This document shows, in pieces, positions 8,445 through 17,552 of a DNA stretch of 64,000 nt. The position numbers were made by a program, and so were the translations under genes. How positions within the stretch are numbered: the first letter of the stretch is position 1; every line of letters begins with the position of its first letter. This DNA is from Cysteiniphilum sp. JM-1. Lineage in GTDB: Bacteria > Pseudomonadota > Gammaproteobacteria > Francisellales > Francisellaceae. The DNA lies in NCBI RefSeq assembly GCF_008711525.1, contig NZ_VXKS01000001.1:62001-126000 (forward strand), read 5' to 3'. The notes under the pieces are model-generated. The model was given only the letters and a program-made list of their open reading frames with translations. It was not told the origin of the DNA and made no database searches.

Positions 8445-9884
8445 CTAATCTTTAGAGTGTTTTAACGCACGTTTTTTCTGCATTTTCTCCTTCTGCGTCT
8501 GCTTATCCCTATAACGTTGCAATGGTGTTAATTTTTTCTGCTTCGTTGGTTCATAAGGGTTTTCAGACTGTTTAAACTCAAAACTAATCGGCGTACCCAC
8601 AAGATTAAAAGCCTCACGGAAAAACTTCTCTAGATAACGTTTATACGATCCAGGCAGGCTGTTTACTTGATTACCATGAATCACGATCACTGGTGGATTG
8701 TGCCCACCCATATGTGCATACTTTAGTTTGATCCTTGATTTACCGGACATCGGCGGTACATGATCTTGTGTCGCCATTTTTAAGACTTGTGTCAGCTCTG
8801 GTGTTGGTATTCTTTTGGTGGCACTTCTATAGGCATTTTTTAATGATGCAAACAAATGCCCAACATTAGTACCATGTAACGCTGAGATAAAATGAATATC
8901 AACATAGTCTTTTAAAAATACTAAGCGCCGATTAATCTCCTCTTTGAGGTTTTCTCTGTCTGACGCGCTCATGCCATCCCATTTATTGACCGCAATAACC
9001 ATCGCTCGTCCCGCGTTTAACGCAAAACCCATCAAATGCATGTCCTGATCGGTTAATCCTTCTTTAGCATCGATTAACACAATCACCACATTGGCATCTT
9101 TGATCGCTTGAAGCGTTTTAACCACCGAGAATTTCTCGAGAGTCTCCCTGACCTTGCCCTTACGACGAATACCAGCAGTGTCAATAATGGTGTAATCTTC
9201 ATCATTACGTGAAAAAGGAATATAAACACTATCAATCGTAGTCCCCGGCATATCATAAACAACCACTCGATCTTCACCCAACATGCGATTAGTTAGTGTT
9301 GATTTACCAACATTTGGACGACCTATCAAAGCAAAGCGAATTCCACGCTTGTTGGCTTCTCCTTCAGCATGCTCAGAGTCATTCAGCTCTTTATCACACA
9401 AAGGCAATAACGTATTTGATAATAGATTACCAACACCACGGCGGTGACTTGCAGCAATGGGAAATAATGCTTCAAAACCCAGTGAATAAAAGTCAGCTGC
9501 GGCAACCTCTTCCTGCATGCCATCGGTTTTATTAATCACTAATACCGAAGGCTTACCACGTGTACGCAGAAGCTCAGCAATATACAGATCTCCCGCTGTT
9601 AACCCAGCTTGTGCATCAACAACGAAATAAACAAGATCGGCCTCCTCGATGGCAAGGATTGATTGATCAGCCATTGAGCCATCGACACCAGCATCATTAT
9701 CAGATAAACCTCCGGTATCAATGACGATAAAAGGCTGCTCCTCAAACTCCGCTTGGCCATACTGGCGATCACGTGTCACCCCTGGCATATCGTAAACCAA
9801 CGCATCACGCGTGCGTGTTAAAGCATTAAAAAGTGTCGATTTACCGACATTCGGACGACCGACGATAGCAATGACAGGAACCAT
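8445..9884 (-). CDS. der: Ribosome assembly GTPase Der (EngA)
   Basis: 479 residues with two consecutive G domains, the hallmark of Der: GRPNVGKSTLFNAL near residue 8 and GRPNVGKSTLTNRM near residue 190. Each has its DTAG/DTGG and NKWD/NKTD motifs. A KH-like C-terminal domain follows (IKLKYAHMGGHNPPVIVIHGN), then a very basic tail. Der acts in 50S subunit maturation. It ends seven bases before murA, so it is probably in the same transcription unit. Confidence 0.96.
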   Translation of the reverse strand: MVPVIAIVGRPNVGKSTLFNALTRTRDALVYDMPGVTRDRQYGQAEFEEQPFIVIDTGGLSDNDAGVDGSMADQSILAIEEADLVYFVVDAQAGLTAGDLYIAELLRTRGKPSVLVINKTDGMQEEVAAADFYSLGFEALFPIAASHRRGVGNLLSNTLLPLCDKELNDSEHAEGEANKRGIRFALIGRPNVGKSTLTNRMLGEDRVVVYDMPGTTIDSVYIPFSRNDEDYTIIDTAGIRRKGKVRETLEKFSVVKTLQAIKDANVVIVLIDAKEGLTDQDMHLMGFALNAGRAMVIAVNKWDGMSASDRENLKEEINRRLVFLKDYVDIHFISALHGTNVGHLFASLKNAYRSATKRIPTPELTQVLKMATQDHVPPMSGKSRIKLKYAHMGGHNPPVIVIHGNQVNSLPGSYKRYLEKFFREAFNLVGTPISFEFKQSENPYEPTKQKKLTPLQRYRDKQTQKEKMQKKRALKHSKD

Positions 9885-9966
9885 AATTCTAGAACTTAAG
9901 TAGTCTTGATATTTCTGCTTGGCACTATAGCTTATTTAGGTCTAAAGAACAAATGCTGATACGCGA

Positions 9967-10404
9967 TCAACGCAACCTTTCGCGCGGCTCATCATGATCA
10001 CCATCCTTGTGATCATTATTTTCATTTTGATTTTCTTCCTGCTGAATAAATTTCTCGTCCTCCTGACGAGCTTTCTCGATTAACGAGTTCATTTTATTAC
10101 CATAGGCTAATGATTCATCATAGAAAAAGCGCAAAGCAGGTGCGACACGCAAACGCAGCTCTTTGGCAAGCGCTGTACGGAAAAAGCCCTTGGCTGAATC
10201 CAAAGCTTTCACTACCTGCGATGGATGCGTTTCCGTGCTTAATGATGAGAAAAACACCTTAGCATAAGATAAATCTTTAGAGACCTCAACGCCAGTAATG
10301 GAGACCCATTGCAAGCGCGGGTCACGCACTTTGGTTGCTAGCAATGCAACGATGATCTTTTGAATCTCATCGCCAACACGCTCAACACGCGAGTTACTTG
10401 CCAT
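9967..10404 (-). CDS. rbfA: Ribosome-binding factor A
   Basis: 145 residues. The KH-type core shows RVERVGDEIQKIIVALL, VRDPRLQWVSITGVEVSKDLSYAKVFFS and LRVAPALRFFYDES, all characteristic of RbfA. The C-terminal 25 residues are a charged, low-complexity tail rich in Glu, Asn, Asp and His. RbfA assists late 30S maturation and cold adaptation. It begins two bases after infB ends, as in the standard nusA-infB-rbfA operon. Confidence 0.95.
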   Translation of the reverse strand: MASNSRVERVGDEIQKIIVALLATKVRDPRLQWVSITGVEVSKDLSYAKVFFSSLSTETHPSQVVKALDSAKGFFRTALAKELRLRVAPALRFFYDESLAYGNKMNSLIEKARQEDEKFIQQEENQNENNDHKDGDHDEPRERLR

Positions 10405-10406
10405 AA

Positions 10407-13130
10407 TTATATCTCTCTTTTGATTTCAACCGTTTCAAAGACTTCGATCTGGTCACCAACTTTAACATCATTATAGTTCTTAACGCCAATACCGCACTCT
10501 ATGCCTTTCTTGACTTCAACGGCATCATCTTTGAAGCGTTTTAACGACTCTAAAGATCCTTCATAAATCACCACCTGATCACGCAATACACGAATCGGGT
10601 TATGACGTTTAATCACACCATCAATAACCATACAACCAGCAATTGAACCAAATTTTGATGATCTAAAGACATCACGCACTTCGGCAACACCGATGATTTG
10701 CTCTCTTAACTCAGGCGACAACATCCCCGACATCGCTTGTTTCACATCATCGATTAAATCATAAATGATGCTGTAATAACGTAGCTCAATACCATCAGTC
10801 TCAGCTTGTTTTCTCGCTGTTGCATCCGCACGCACGTTAAAGCCAAAAAGCACCGCTTGTGATGCCACTGCAAGTGACACATCAGAGATGGTAATTCCAC
10901 CAATGCCTGATGCAATAACCTCAACCTTGATCTCATCATTGCTAAGCTTAACTAATGATTCACGAATTGCTTCAACTGAGCCTTGAACATCTGCTTTAAC
11001 AATGACATTCAAAGTTTGACGCTCACCCGTCGACTCACCCATGCGATCAAATAGGCTTGATAATTTACTGGCTTGCTGTTGCTTTAAACGCTCATCTTTT
11101 TTCTTTTGCGATCTATATTCAGCAACTTCACGCGCTGTTTTTTCATCTTTAACCGCAACCATCTCATCACCGGCATTTGGCACACCCGAAAGACCTAAGA
11201 TTTCAACCGGTGTTGACGGACCTGCTGTGTCAATTTTTTGCCCAAGATCATTCATCATCATGCGTATACGTCCGTATTCCGTACCGCATAATACGATATC
11301 ACCCTGATTTAACTCGCCACTTTGCACCAACACAGAAGCAACGGCACCACGTCCTTTATCTAAACGTGATTCAATAACGACACCTTTTGCTAAACCTTTA
11401 TCAACCGCTTTAAGCTCTAATACTTCAGCTTGCAATAACACGGCATCTAGCAGCGTATCAATTCCAAGTCCTGATTTCGCTGAAACGTGAGCAAACATCA
11501 CATCTCCGCCCCATTCCTCAGAGATAACATCAAGCTGTGAAAGCTCCGTTTTAACGCGATCTGGATCAGCATCTGGCTTATCCATCTTATTCACTGCAAC
11601 GACAATCGGTACACCAGCAGCGCGCGCGTGTTGAATCGCTTCTTTTGTCTGTGGCATCACACCATCATCGGCCGCTACCACAAGAATAACAATATCCGTA
11701 CTTCCCGCTCCACGAGCACGCATGGCAGTAAATGCTTCATGCCCTGGAGTATCCAAGAATGTAATTTGACCTTTTTGTGTTGTTACTGAATAAGCACCAA
11801 TATGCTGTGTAATCCCACCGGCTTCACCCACCGCAACACGTGTTTTACGAATATAATCTAAAAGGGAGGTTTTACCATGGTCAACGTGTCCCATAATCGT
11901 CACCACAGGTGCGCGTGATATTGCTTCTTGATTTGATGAGTCTACGACAACCGTTTCCTCTAATGTGTCATCACGATGCAATGTATATTCATGCCCCAAC
12001 TCTTCAACGATCAAAATCGCAGTTTCTTGATCCAATGGTTGGTTAATCGTCGCCATTACACCCATTTTAAATAGCACTTTGATAAGCTCAGCTGCTTTTA
12101 CTGCCATCTTTTGTGCCAGTTCATTAACTGTGATACCTTCAAAAAGCACTACTTGTTTCATCACTTTTTCAACTGGCTTAGTAAATTGCTGCGTTTTGAC
12201 TTTGTTTAGTTGCAATTTCTTTGGCTTAGATGACTTACGTGAGAACCCTGAACCATAATCATCCTCATCATCATACATGCCACGTGAACCTTTCTTCGCT
12301 GCTGCTGATTTTGATTTTTTCGCACCTTTGCGTGAATCATTATCTTCATCTTCATCCGCTCTACGCTTTGTCTTATCAAGCACTTTTTTATGCGTAGCTT
12401 TTGCCTCATTAACTGAGTTGTTATCAGCGACTTCTTTATCTTCAACAACCACAGGTCTTGAAGTGATTTTAAAACCATTATTTTTTGGCTTTTCAGCCGG
12501 TTTTTCAGTAATCATAAAACCACTATTTGTTGCTTCATCTACAACTTCATCAACCACCGTTGGCTTCTCAATCTTTGTTGGTTTTTCTAGCTTTTTAGGC
12601 TTAGGAATAGATTTACCCGCCTGCGCTTTCGATTCTTTCGCTTCTTTCACTTCTTTTGTTTCTGAAGACACATTATCAACAGTCACTGCTTCTGCTGCTT
12701 GATCTGCTTGAGGTTGTTCAGACACCACTACTTCTTCTGTCACATCATCATTTGCTGTAATAGCGTCTTGTGTTGCCTCTAATTCAATCGCTGATTCATG
12801 CTGTTTACCAATAAATACTTCATCTTCAAGTTGCTCATCAGCAATATCAAGTACTGGCGCAACAAGCGTTTTCTTTTTACGCACTTCAATATTTACCTTG
12901 CGATTTCCGGCGACTTTCAACTGCTTAGTCGTCTTTCTTTGCAAAGTTACTGATGATTTTTTCTCTGTCGAACCACCTTGGATAAAACTAAGAAGCTGGT
13001 TTTTTTCGGCATCAGTTACTAAATCATTGATACTTTTTTTATGTACACCTGATTGTTCAAACTTCTCAAGTAATACACTTTCATTAATTTTAATTAGTTT
13101 GGCTAGTTGCGCCACTGTCATCTCTGCCAT
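10407..13130 (-). CDS. infB: Translation initiation factor IF-2
   Basis: 907 residues from the ATG at 13130. AGGAG seven bases upstream supports this start, and it lies just after the nusA stop. A longer frame to 13163 would run into nusA. An IF2_N domain opens the protein ([21 protein letters not shown]). A long charged linker, rich in Lys, Glu and Ala, is followed by a second IF2_N domain, then the G domain ([31 protein letters not shown]) and the C-terminal domains that bind fMet-tRNA. It delivers initiator tRNA to the 30S subunit. Confidence 0.97.
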   Translation of the reverse strand: MAEMTVAQLAKLIKINESVLLEKFEQSGVHKKSINDLVTDAEKNQLLSFIQGGSTEKKSSVTLQRKTTKQLKVAGNRKVNIEVRKKKTLVAPVLDIADEQLEDEVFIGKQHESAIELEATQDAITANDDVTEEVVVSEQPQADQAAEAVTVDNVSSETKEVKEAKESKAQAGKSIPKPKKLEKPTKIEKPTVVDEVVDEATNSGFMITEKPAEKPKNNGFKITSRPVVVEDKEVADNNSVNEAKATHKKVLDKTKRRADEDEDNDSRKGAKKSKSAAAKKGSRGMYDDEDDYGSGFSRKSSKPKKLQLNKVKTQQFTKPVEKVMKQVVLFEGITVNELAQKMAVKAAELIKVLFKMGVMATINQPLDQETAILIVEELGHEYTLHRDDTLEETVVVDSSNQEAISRAPVVTIMGHVDHGKTSLLDYIRKTRVAVGEAGGITQHIGAYSVTTQKGQITFLDTPGHEAFTAMRARGAGSTDIVILVVAADDGVMPQTKEAIQHARAAGVPIVVAVNKMDKPDADPDRVKTELSQLDVISEEWGGDVMFAHVSAKSGLGIDTLLDAVLLQAEVLELKAVDKGLAKGVVIESRLDKGRGAVASVLVQSGELNQGDIVLCGTEYGRIRMMMNDLGQKIDTAGPSTPVEILGLSGVPNAGDEMVAVKDEKTAREVAEYRSQKKKDERLKQQQASKLSSLFDRMGESTGERQTLNVIVKADVQGSVEAIRESLVKLSNDEIKVEVIASGIGGITISDVSLAVASQAVLFGFNVRADATARKQAETDGIELRYYSIIYDLIDDVKQAMSGMLSPELREQIIGVAEVRDVFRSSKFGSIAGCMVIDGVIKRHNPIRVLRDQVVIYEGSLESLKRFKDDAVEVKKGIECGIGVKNYNDVKVGDQIEVFETVEIKREI

Positions 13131-13140
13131 CACATTTCTC

Positions 13141-14622
13141 CTACTTCTCGTTATCCTCTTCAAACCAAGGCGCGCGCGCAGTCATAATCAAAGCTGCTGC
13201 CTCATCTTCAGAGATCGAAATAATTTCGCGTAAATCATCAACCGCCAATTCAGCTAAATCTTCCATTGTAATCACATCTTTTTGCGCTAGCGCATCTGCC
13301 CACTCAGCGGTCATTCCTTCCATATTTAAAAGGTCATCAGCAGGTTTATTGGCAGCTAATGCCTGTGAAATAAGTGCTGTCTTGGCACGCTCTTGTAGCT
13401 CTTCACAGATTTCATTATCAAAGCCTTCAATCTCAAGCATTTCTTCACGTGCCACATAAGCGACTTCTTCAAGACTGGTAAAGCCTTCCTCAATCAAAAC
13501 TTCTGCAATATCTTGATCGATATCCAATGCTTCCATAAAGAGTTGCATGGTTTTTTCTTCTTCTTCCTGCTGCGCTTTTTCAGCAACAGTGCTTGAGATA
13601 ACATTGATATGCCAACCCGTTAAAGCAGTCGCCAAGCGCACATTCTGCCCGCTTTTACCAATCGCTTGTGATAACTGATCTTCTTTAACAGCCACCTGCA
13701 TCGCTTGCTTATCTTCATCTTGCACGATAGACGTCACCTCAGCTGGTGCCAATGAATTCATCACAAATTGCGCTGGATTATCATCCCACAATACGATATC
13801 GACACGCTCACCTTGTAATTCATTAGTGATCGCTTGAATACGTGAGCCACGCATCCCAACGCATGCGCCAACAGGATCAATACGCTTGTCATTTGATTTC
13901 ACCGCCACCTTAGCACGCGAGCCTGGATCACGCGCAATACTAACGATATCCATCAACTCTTCAGCAACTTCAGGCACTTCAAGAATCAATAAAGCATGCA
14001 ACATTTTCTTGTTAGCACGTGACAAAATAATTTGCGGACCCTTGCCATCATCATCGATGCGTAAGATACAAGCGCGTAATTTATCATTTAAACGATAATT
14101 CTCTTTAGGTAATAGCTCTTTTCTAGGCAACACACCCTCAGCGTCTTCACCTAAATCAATAATTAAAAAATCACGTGTAGTGCGCTTAACTTCACCATAA
14201 ACAATCTTGCCAACTTTATCGCGAAACTTTGCCACCATTAAACGACGCTCTTCATCACGCACTTTCTGCATGATGATTTGCTTAGCAGTCATCGCGGCAA
14301 TGCGTCCAAACTCAACTGACTCAACCGGCTCCATCAGCACATCACCAACGACGACGTTATGCCCTTTCTCTTGGGCGACATCAACGTATAGCTCGGCTGC
14401 ATAATTCTCAATCTCATGGTCTTCATCAACGATTTGCCATTGACGATATGTTTCATAATCACCGGTTTTGCGATCAATTTTAACGACAATTTCGGCATCT
14501 TCTTCAAAACGCTTTTTAGTTGCCATCGCCAAGGCTTCTTCCATGGCTGAAAAAAGTAAATCTCTTGAGACTTCCTTCTCATTAGCAACGGTTTCAATAA
14601 CCAGTAGTAACTCTTTACTCAT
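13141..14622 (-). CDS. nusA: Transcription termination/antitermination factor NusA
   Basis: 493 residues from the ATG at 14622, preceded by AGGTG at proper spacing; the GTG three codons earlier lies too close to that site. The order is an RNA-polymerase-binding N domain, S1 ([21 protein letters not shown]), two KH domains ([27 protein letters not shown]) and two acidic C-terminal repeats. The repeats are typical of gammaproteobacterial NusA. NusA modulates pausing and termination and, in E. coli, readthrough into its own operon. Confidence 0.97.
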   Translation of the reverse strand: MSKELLLVIETVANEKEVSRDLLFSAMEEALAMATKKRFEEDAEIVVKIDRKTGDYETYRQWQIVDEDHEIENYAAELYVDVAQEKGHNVVVGDVLMEPVESVEFGRIAAMTAKQIIMQKVRDEERRLMVAKFRDKVGKIVYGEVKRTTRDFLIIDLGEDAEGVLPRKELLPKENYRLNDKLRACILRIDDDGKGPQIILSRANKKMLHALLILEVPEVAEELMDIVSIARDPGSRAKVAVKSNDKRIDPVGACVGMRGSRIQAITNELQGERVDIVLWDDNPAQFVMNSLAPAEVTSIVQDEDKQAMQVAVKEDQLSQAIGKSGQNVRLATALTGWHINVISSTVAEKAQQEEEEKTMQLFMEALDIDQDIAEVLIEEGFTSLEEVAYVAREEMLEIEGFDNEICEELQERAKTALISQALAANKPADDLLNMEGMTAEWADALAQKDVITMEDLAELAVDDLREIISISEDEAAALIMTARAPWFEEDNEK

Positions 14623-14652
14623 AACTTTCACCTATATCCACATTATTAAAGA

Positions 14653-15117
14653 TTAAAACTTTGGCACAACGCGCATTTTGTCAACATTGTGAAAATCAAA
14701 GCGAATTTCTTCGTCTTCTTCTGTTTTAACAAGCACATCATCATTGTCTACTGAAATAATCACCCCTTTGAAACGGCGGCGATTATTCTCTGTTGCTTGA
14801 TGCAATTGCACTTTAACTTCAAAACCCTCCAAGGCTTTTGCCTGTACCGCATTAAACACGCGACGATTCACCCCTGGAGAAGATACTTCCAACGAATAAG
14901 CGCCACTGATTGGGTCTTCAACATCTAAAATTGCACCAACTGCACGACTGACTTCTTGACAGTCATCAATTGAAATGCCTTCTTCATGATCGATAAAAAT
15001 ACGCAAGGTCATGCTGCCGGTATCTGCAGAATACGCATCCATTTCAATCCCCCATAAAATAAATCCAAGGCTCTCTACTTCTGGCGCAATAAGCGCTTTT
15101 AACTGATCAACCAACAT
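14653..15117 (-). CDS. rimP: Ribosome maturation factor RimP
   Basis: 154 residues with the RimP signatures VESLGFILWGIEMDA, LRIFIDHEEGISIDDCQEVSRAVGAIL and DPISGAYSLEVSSPGVNRR, and an SH3-like C-terminal domain. It is needed for 30S assembly. It heads the rimP-nusA-infB-rbfA unit, with initiator tRNA-Met immediately upstream and two hairpins between them. Confidence 0.95.
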   Translation of the reverse strand: MLVDQLKALIAPEVESLGFILWGIEMDAYSADTGSMTLRIFIDHEEGISIDDCQEVSRAVGAILDVEDPISGAYSLEVSSPGVNRRVFNAVQAKALEGFEVKVQLHQATENNRRRFKGVIISVDNDDVLVKTEEDEEIRFDFHNVDKMRVVPKF

Positions 15118-15140
15118 TCCAACACACTCCTTGGGATATA

Positions 15141-15167
15141 AAAAAAGGACTACTATGAGTCCTTTTT
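15141..15167. terminator. Hairpin with T-runs between tRNA-fMet and rimP
   Basis: AAAAAGGACT and AGTCCTTTTT form a perfect 10-bp stem with a six-base loop. It works on paper in both directions. On the minus strand it is the second of two terminator-like hairpins between the tRNA and rimP. In E. coli the metY-rimP gap also holds terminators that NusA helps transcription pass. Confidence 0.7.
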
Positions 15168-15176
15168 ATCTACAAA

Positions 15177-15198
15177 ACAAAAAGGCCCATAAGGGCCC
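15177..15198 (-). terminator. Terminator directly after tRNA-fMet
   Basis: On the minus strand the stem GGGCC/GGCCC with a four-base loop is followed by TTTTTG. It lies about 25 bases past the tRNA 3' end. Confidence 0.7.
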
Positions 15199-15223
15199 GC
15201 AATTTCTCAAATTCTTTTTAGGT

Positions 15224-15300
<77 letters not shown>

Positions 15301-15313
15301 TCAACTGTGGGAC

Positions 15314-15341
15314 ATATTAGCAAATCTTTTTTAAATTGCAA
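15314..15341 (-). promoter_or_regulatory. Sigma-70-type promoter for tRNA-fMet and the rimP operon
   Basis: On the minus strand TTGCAA (15336-15341) and TAATAT (15314-15319) are separated by 16 bases. The start point would be about seven bases after the -10 box, almost at the tRNA 5' end. Confidence 0.55.
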
Positions 15342-15452
15342 GACTTAAGTTTAAAATTTTCTTAATCACTTGGAAAACATTTTGATTAGATTCAAATGCA
15401 TATAGCTAGCCCATCTATACTTTCTGTACAATTTTCGTCATCTACTTGGCAC

Positions 15453-15513
15453 TTTTACATGATGCTGTTTTGCTAATAGAGTTAGCTATTAACTGCAACA
15501 CCATCATGCAAAA
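15453..15513. promoter_or_regulatory. Long imperfect palindrome in the peptide-transporter leader
   Basis: TTTT-CATGATG-TGTT on the left pairs with AACA-CATCATG-AAAA on the right, with one mismatch between each block. Inside lies a second hairpin, GCTAA-5 bases-TTAGC. The stretch from 15301 to 15640 otherwise holds only the tRNA-fMet promoter and no gene. The element could be an RNA structure in the leader of the transporter gene or a protein-binding palindrome; it is not followed by a T-run like a terminator. Confidence 0.45.
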
Positions 15514-15640
15514 TCACTCAAGCATATATAGAAACTAAATACCTAAAGCATAAATGGGATAGCTATACAAAATAAAAAATATGCTTTTACAGTAAAATTT
15601 ACTTACACTCTGAAATGAATTTAAAAGAGGAGAGATACAG

Positions 15641-17041
15641 TTGAAAGCACTAACAGCAAATCAACCACAAGGTTTATGGTACTTATTTGGCGTTGAGGTA
15701 TGGGAGCGCTTTAGCTATTACGGGATGCGCGCATTACTGATTTTATATCTAACAAGCGAATACTGGGGCATGAGTGATACCGACGCTTATTTAACTTATG
15801 GGGCATATGTCGCCTTTGTTTATATGGCACCTGTGATTGGCGGCTATATCTCAGATGCTTACCTTGGACATACAACAAGTGTTAAATATGGCTGTGTACT
15901 GATCGTGATCGGTCACTTATTATTAACGGTTGAGGCAAGTTTCTTCGTTGGTCTTGCCTTTGTTGTAGCTGGAACAGGCTTTTTCAAATCATCAATGGCA
16001 GCAAGCATCGGCAGATTATATGACAAAGGTGATAAACGTCGCGACGCAGGCTACACTTTGTTTTATATGGCAGTAAACTTCGGCTCATTCTTTGCTGTGC
16101 TCTTAGTACCAATGCTCGCAAAATACTTTGGTTGGCATGTTGGCTTTGGCGCCGCCGCTGTTGGGATGGCGCTAGGGTTAGTGGTTTTTCTATTAGGTCA
16201 AAAGAAAGGTGTGCTACCCAAAGATCAATTTAGCGCTTCTAAATTAACACGTATTTTAGCAATCGTTGGCGCATTGTTGTCCGTAATTGTATTTACTTAT
16301 TTTATTGCTCACCCAACAGATACTTCAAAGCTACTGTATATCGTAGCAGGCTTCGTTGGCTTATATTTACTGTACAAAGCAATCAAAGGTGGTAAAGAAT
16401 ATATTCTGGCGATTTTAGCAGTTGTCAAAATGTCGTTTATCATTATGATCTTCTTTGCCCTTTTTGAGCAAAAAGCCACGAGTGTCTTACTTTTTACCGA
16501 ACGCCTAGTTGATCTTAACTTATTTGGTTTTGAAATTTCATCGGCAAGCACGATGTCTTTAAATCCATTTTTCATTATTGTGCTTGCCCCTTTCTTTGCT
16601 GCACTTTGGTCAAAGTGGAATCCAACCGTATTTGCCAAGATGGGTAGCGGGATCTTACTTACAAGTGCAGCAATGGGCGTCTTAACACTTGGCGCTTATG
16701 AAGCAATGCAAGGCTCACCTATTTCATTGCTATGGATTGTTGGTAGCTATCTGCTAATTACTATGGGCGAGTTGGCTTGCAGCCCAACAGGACTGGCTGC
16801 AATCAGCAAAGTCTCACCAGTTGATGTCGTTGCGGTATTATTTGGCGTATGGGGCATTAAATCATCTTTTAGTAACTACTTTGCCAGCTATATTGCAACA
16901 TTTACCGATGTTGGCGGTAATGGTACCGAACAAGCTGCTGCTTATTTCAACGTATTCTACCATTTAGCACTTGTTGCTTTAGCTGTTGGCATTATCGTAT
17001 TGATCTTATCACCATTACTAAAACGTATTTATAAGATATAG
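15641..17041 (+). CDS. Proton-dependent oligopeptide transporter (POT/PTR family)
   Basis: 466 residues with about twelve to fourteen membrane helices. The POT signatures are present: ERFSYYGMRALLILYL in helix 1, GGYISDAYLGHTTSVKYG after helix 2 and FYMAVNFGSF in helix 5. These proteins import di- and tripeptides with protons. The start codon is TTG, with GAGGAG six bases upstream; no better start exists downstream. It is transcribed alone, away from the rimP operon, behind a 300-base leader containing a strong palindrome. Confidence 0.92.
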   Translation: MKALTANQPQGLWYLFGVEVWERFSYYGMRALLILYLTSEYWGMSDTDAYLTYGAYVAFVYMAPVIGGYISDAYLGHTTSVKYGCVLIVIGHLLLTVEASFFVGLAFVVAGTGFFKSSMAASIGRLYDKGDKRRDAGYTLFYMAVNFGSFFAVLLVPMLAKYFGWHVGFGAAAVGMALGLVVFLLGQKKGVLPKDQFSASKLTRILAIVGALLSVIVFTYFIAHPTDTSKLLYIVAGFVGLYLLYKAIKGGKEYILAILAVVKMSFIIMIFFALFEQKATSVLLFTERLVDLNLFGFEISSASTMSLNPFFIIVLAPFFAALWSKWNPTVFAKMGSGILLTSAAMGVLTLGAYEAMQGSPISLLWIVGSYLLITMGELACSPTGLAAISKVSPVDVVAVLFGVWGIKSSFSNYFASYIATFTDVGGNGTEQAAAYFNVFYHLALVALAVGIIVLILSPLLKRIYKI

Positions 17042-17092
17042 TATCTTCATCTTTGTTTTTTATTTACTGTAGTTACGTACTTTTGCTATTTC

Positions 17093-17203
17093 AACACCCC
17101 ACCTCGCAAGCTCGGCACCCCTCTTGCAAAGAGGGGAATCATCAAGCTTTGCCTAACTCCCCTCTTTGCAAGAGGGGTGGCAGCCGTAGGCTGACGGGGT
17201 GTT
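17093..17203. repeat. Large palindromic element (about 110 bases)
   Basis: AACACCCC and GGGGTGTT form the outer arms. CACCCCTCTTGCAAAGAGGG and its reverse complement form a nearly perfect inner stem around a 22-base centre. This is the form of a small non-coding mobile repeat (REP/MITE-like). I saw only one copy in the window. The surrounding 17042-17388 holds no gene. Confidence 0.65.
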
Positions 17204-17362
17204 TATAAAACCACAGCTTTTCTAAAGTGCGTAACGCCATTTATTTATGAGAAAACAATCAATAGCTGCAAACATTAATCGATACAATTCGCACCGCTTA
17301 CAATAATAAACATCAATCAGATGGCTCAATCTGTACGAAAATACTAATGGAATAATGCGCTG

Positions 17363-17383
17363 TATAAAAAATTGGGAATTTTT
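17363..17383 (-). terminator. Weak terminator after the solitary 5S gene
   Basis: On the minus strand AAAAATT-CCC-AATTTTTT lies just past the 5S 3' end. The stem is A/T only, so the call is tentative. Confidence 0.4.
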
Positions 17384-17388
17384 GAGAT

Positions 17389-17504
17389 GTCTGACGATGT
17401 CTTACTTTCACATGGCGAATGCCACACTATCATCAGCGCTAAGCTGTTTCACTTCTGAGTTCGGAATGGAATCAGGTGGTGCCAACTTGCTATTATCGTC
17501 AGAC
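17389..17504 (-). rRNA. rrf: 5S ribosomal RNA (solitary copy)
   Basis: 116 bases on the minus strand. The ends GTCTGAC and GTCAGAC pair as helix I. The conserved core AAGTTGGCACCACCTGATTC, CATTCCGAACTCAGAAGTGA and the later TAGTGTGGC and CATGTGAAAGTA segments are clear. No 16S or 23S gene is nearby: yidC is upstream and the palindromic element downstream. A promoter of its own is visible. The intact helices suggest a functional gene, not a fragment. Confidence 0.92.
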
Positions 17505-17511
17505 GAAGGGC

Positions 17512-17539
17512 ATTTTATATATTTTGAGATAAATGTCTA
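17512..17539 (-). promoter_or_regulatory. Promoter of the solitary 5S gene
   Basis: On the minus strand TAGACA (17534-17539) and TAAAAT (17512-17517) are 16 bases apart. The 5S sequence begins seven bases after the -10 box, which is where transcription should start. Confidence 0.55.
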
Positions 17540-17552
17540 GAAGTTTTTTTGA

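Noticed and set aside
12277-12702. A 141-codon plus-strand frame opposite infB
   Set aside because: It is the mirror of the low-complexity Lys/Glu/Ala linker of IF-2, giving Phe/Ser/Thr-rich nonsense; no ribosome site.
17355-17540. A 61-codon plus-strand frame over the 5S rRNA
   Set aside because: It is the reverse strand of the 5S gene and has no coding character.
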